Source of the DNA: Chloroflexota bacterium
GTDB lineage: Bacteria; Chloroflexota; Anaerolineae; J102
Assembly (NCBI GenBank): GCA_003353825.1
Contig: PIVW01000419.1
Span: 1 to 5,134 of the forward strand
Length of the DNA: 5,134 nt
Direction of reading: 5' to 3'
The notes under the pieces were generated by a model. It did no database searches. It saw only the letters and a program-made list of their open reading frames with translations, and was not told the origin of the DNA. The translations under genes and the position numbers were made by a program. This document shows positions 5,070-5,134 of the stretch, piece after piece. Numbering within the stretch: position 1 is the first letter of the stretch; every line of letters starts with the position of its first letter.

Positions 5070-5089
5070 AAGAATGTGTACAACTTCTT
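5070..5089. promoter_or_regulatory. Imperfect 20-bp palindrome upstream of the glycosyltransferase gene
   Basis: AAGAA (5070-5074) and TTCTT (5085-5089) flank a TGTACA core (5077-5082), giving 16 of 20 symmetric positions. It lies about 100 bp upstream of the glycosyltransferase start and is edged by two TTTATTAA direct repeats (5064-5071 and 5088-5095). This could be an operator for the operon; no binding protein can be named. Confidence 0.3.
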
Positions 5090-5134
5090 TATTAAATGGG
5101 CGATGCAAATAGTTTCCCAACGTTATCAACCAGT

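Noticed and set aside
1..5134. CRISPR arrays, tRNA or rRNA genes
   Set aside because: No regularly spaced repeats of CRISPR length, no cloverleaf-type segments ending in CCA-like acceptors, and no rRNA-like sequence were seen on reading both strands.

Overview
The window looks like chromosomal DNA of a free-living bacterium of moderate G+C. My best guess is a Chloroflexota (Anaerolineae-like) lineage. That guess rests only on the flavour of the genes (a LuxR-type regulator, a single-domain PPK2, a dipeptide-epimerase-like relic and a WsaF/rhamnosyltransferase-like GT2) and cannot be confirmed here. Strong AAGGAG/AGGAGG ribosome sites and a near-consensus sigma-70-type promoter show ordinary bacterial expression signals.

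Left part (1-1324): the window opens inside the C-terminal DNA-binding domain of a LuxR-family regulator on the + strand, which ends at 229 with a perfect 8-bp hairpin directly on its stop codon. The next ~1.1 kb has no intact gene. It holds an orphan promoter, ribosome site and start codon leading to only 11 codons (357-392), an unassigned stretch (393-705), and the N-terminal piece of an enolase-superfamily (dipeptide-epimerase-like) gene on the - strand (706-959). That piece carries a one-base frameshift and is cut off. A 14-bp direct repeat (381-394 and 932-945) brackets much of this interval.

Middle (1325-2278): one intact, A+T-rich + strand gene encodes a 155-aa protein with the nucleoside 2-deoxyribosyltransferase-like/TIR-like fold signature. 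It is a plausible lone effector or immunity-type enzyme. On its right lie two more relics. One is a - strand C-terminal fragment of an unidentified (possibly hydrolase) protein, broken by an 8-bp tandem duplication. The other is a + strand N-terminal zinc ribbon resembling IS1-type transposases, broken by stop codons. The TIR-like gene therefore sits in a decayed, accessory-type islet.

Right part (2279-5134): this side is well ordered and all on the - strand. A polyphosphate kinase 2 gene (2279-3166) has its own strong promoter (3239-3267) and a leader hairpin. Upstream of it are two closely spaced genes, 8 bp apart and presumably one operon: a family-2 glycosyltransferase (4091-4972) and then a 209-aa protein that I read, with limited confidence, as a divergent CYTH/triphosphate-tunnel-like protein (3453-4082). 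If that fold call is right, a polyphosphate-handling theme would join the last gene to PPK2. The glycosyltransferase contains a G9 homopolymer and PPK2 an A8 homopolymer near its start, both slippage-prone sites. Nothing here is clearly a new multi-gene system. The most promising leads are the TIR-like gene and the CYTH-like/PPK2 pair.
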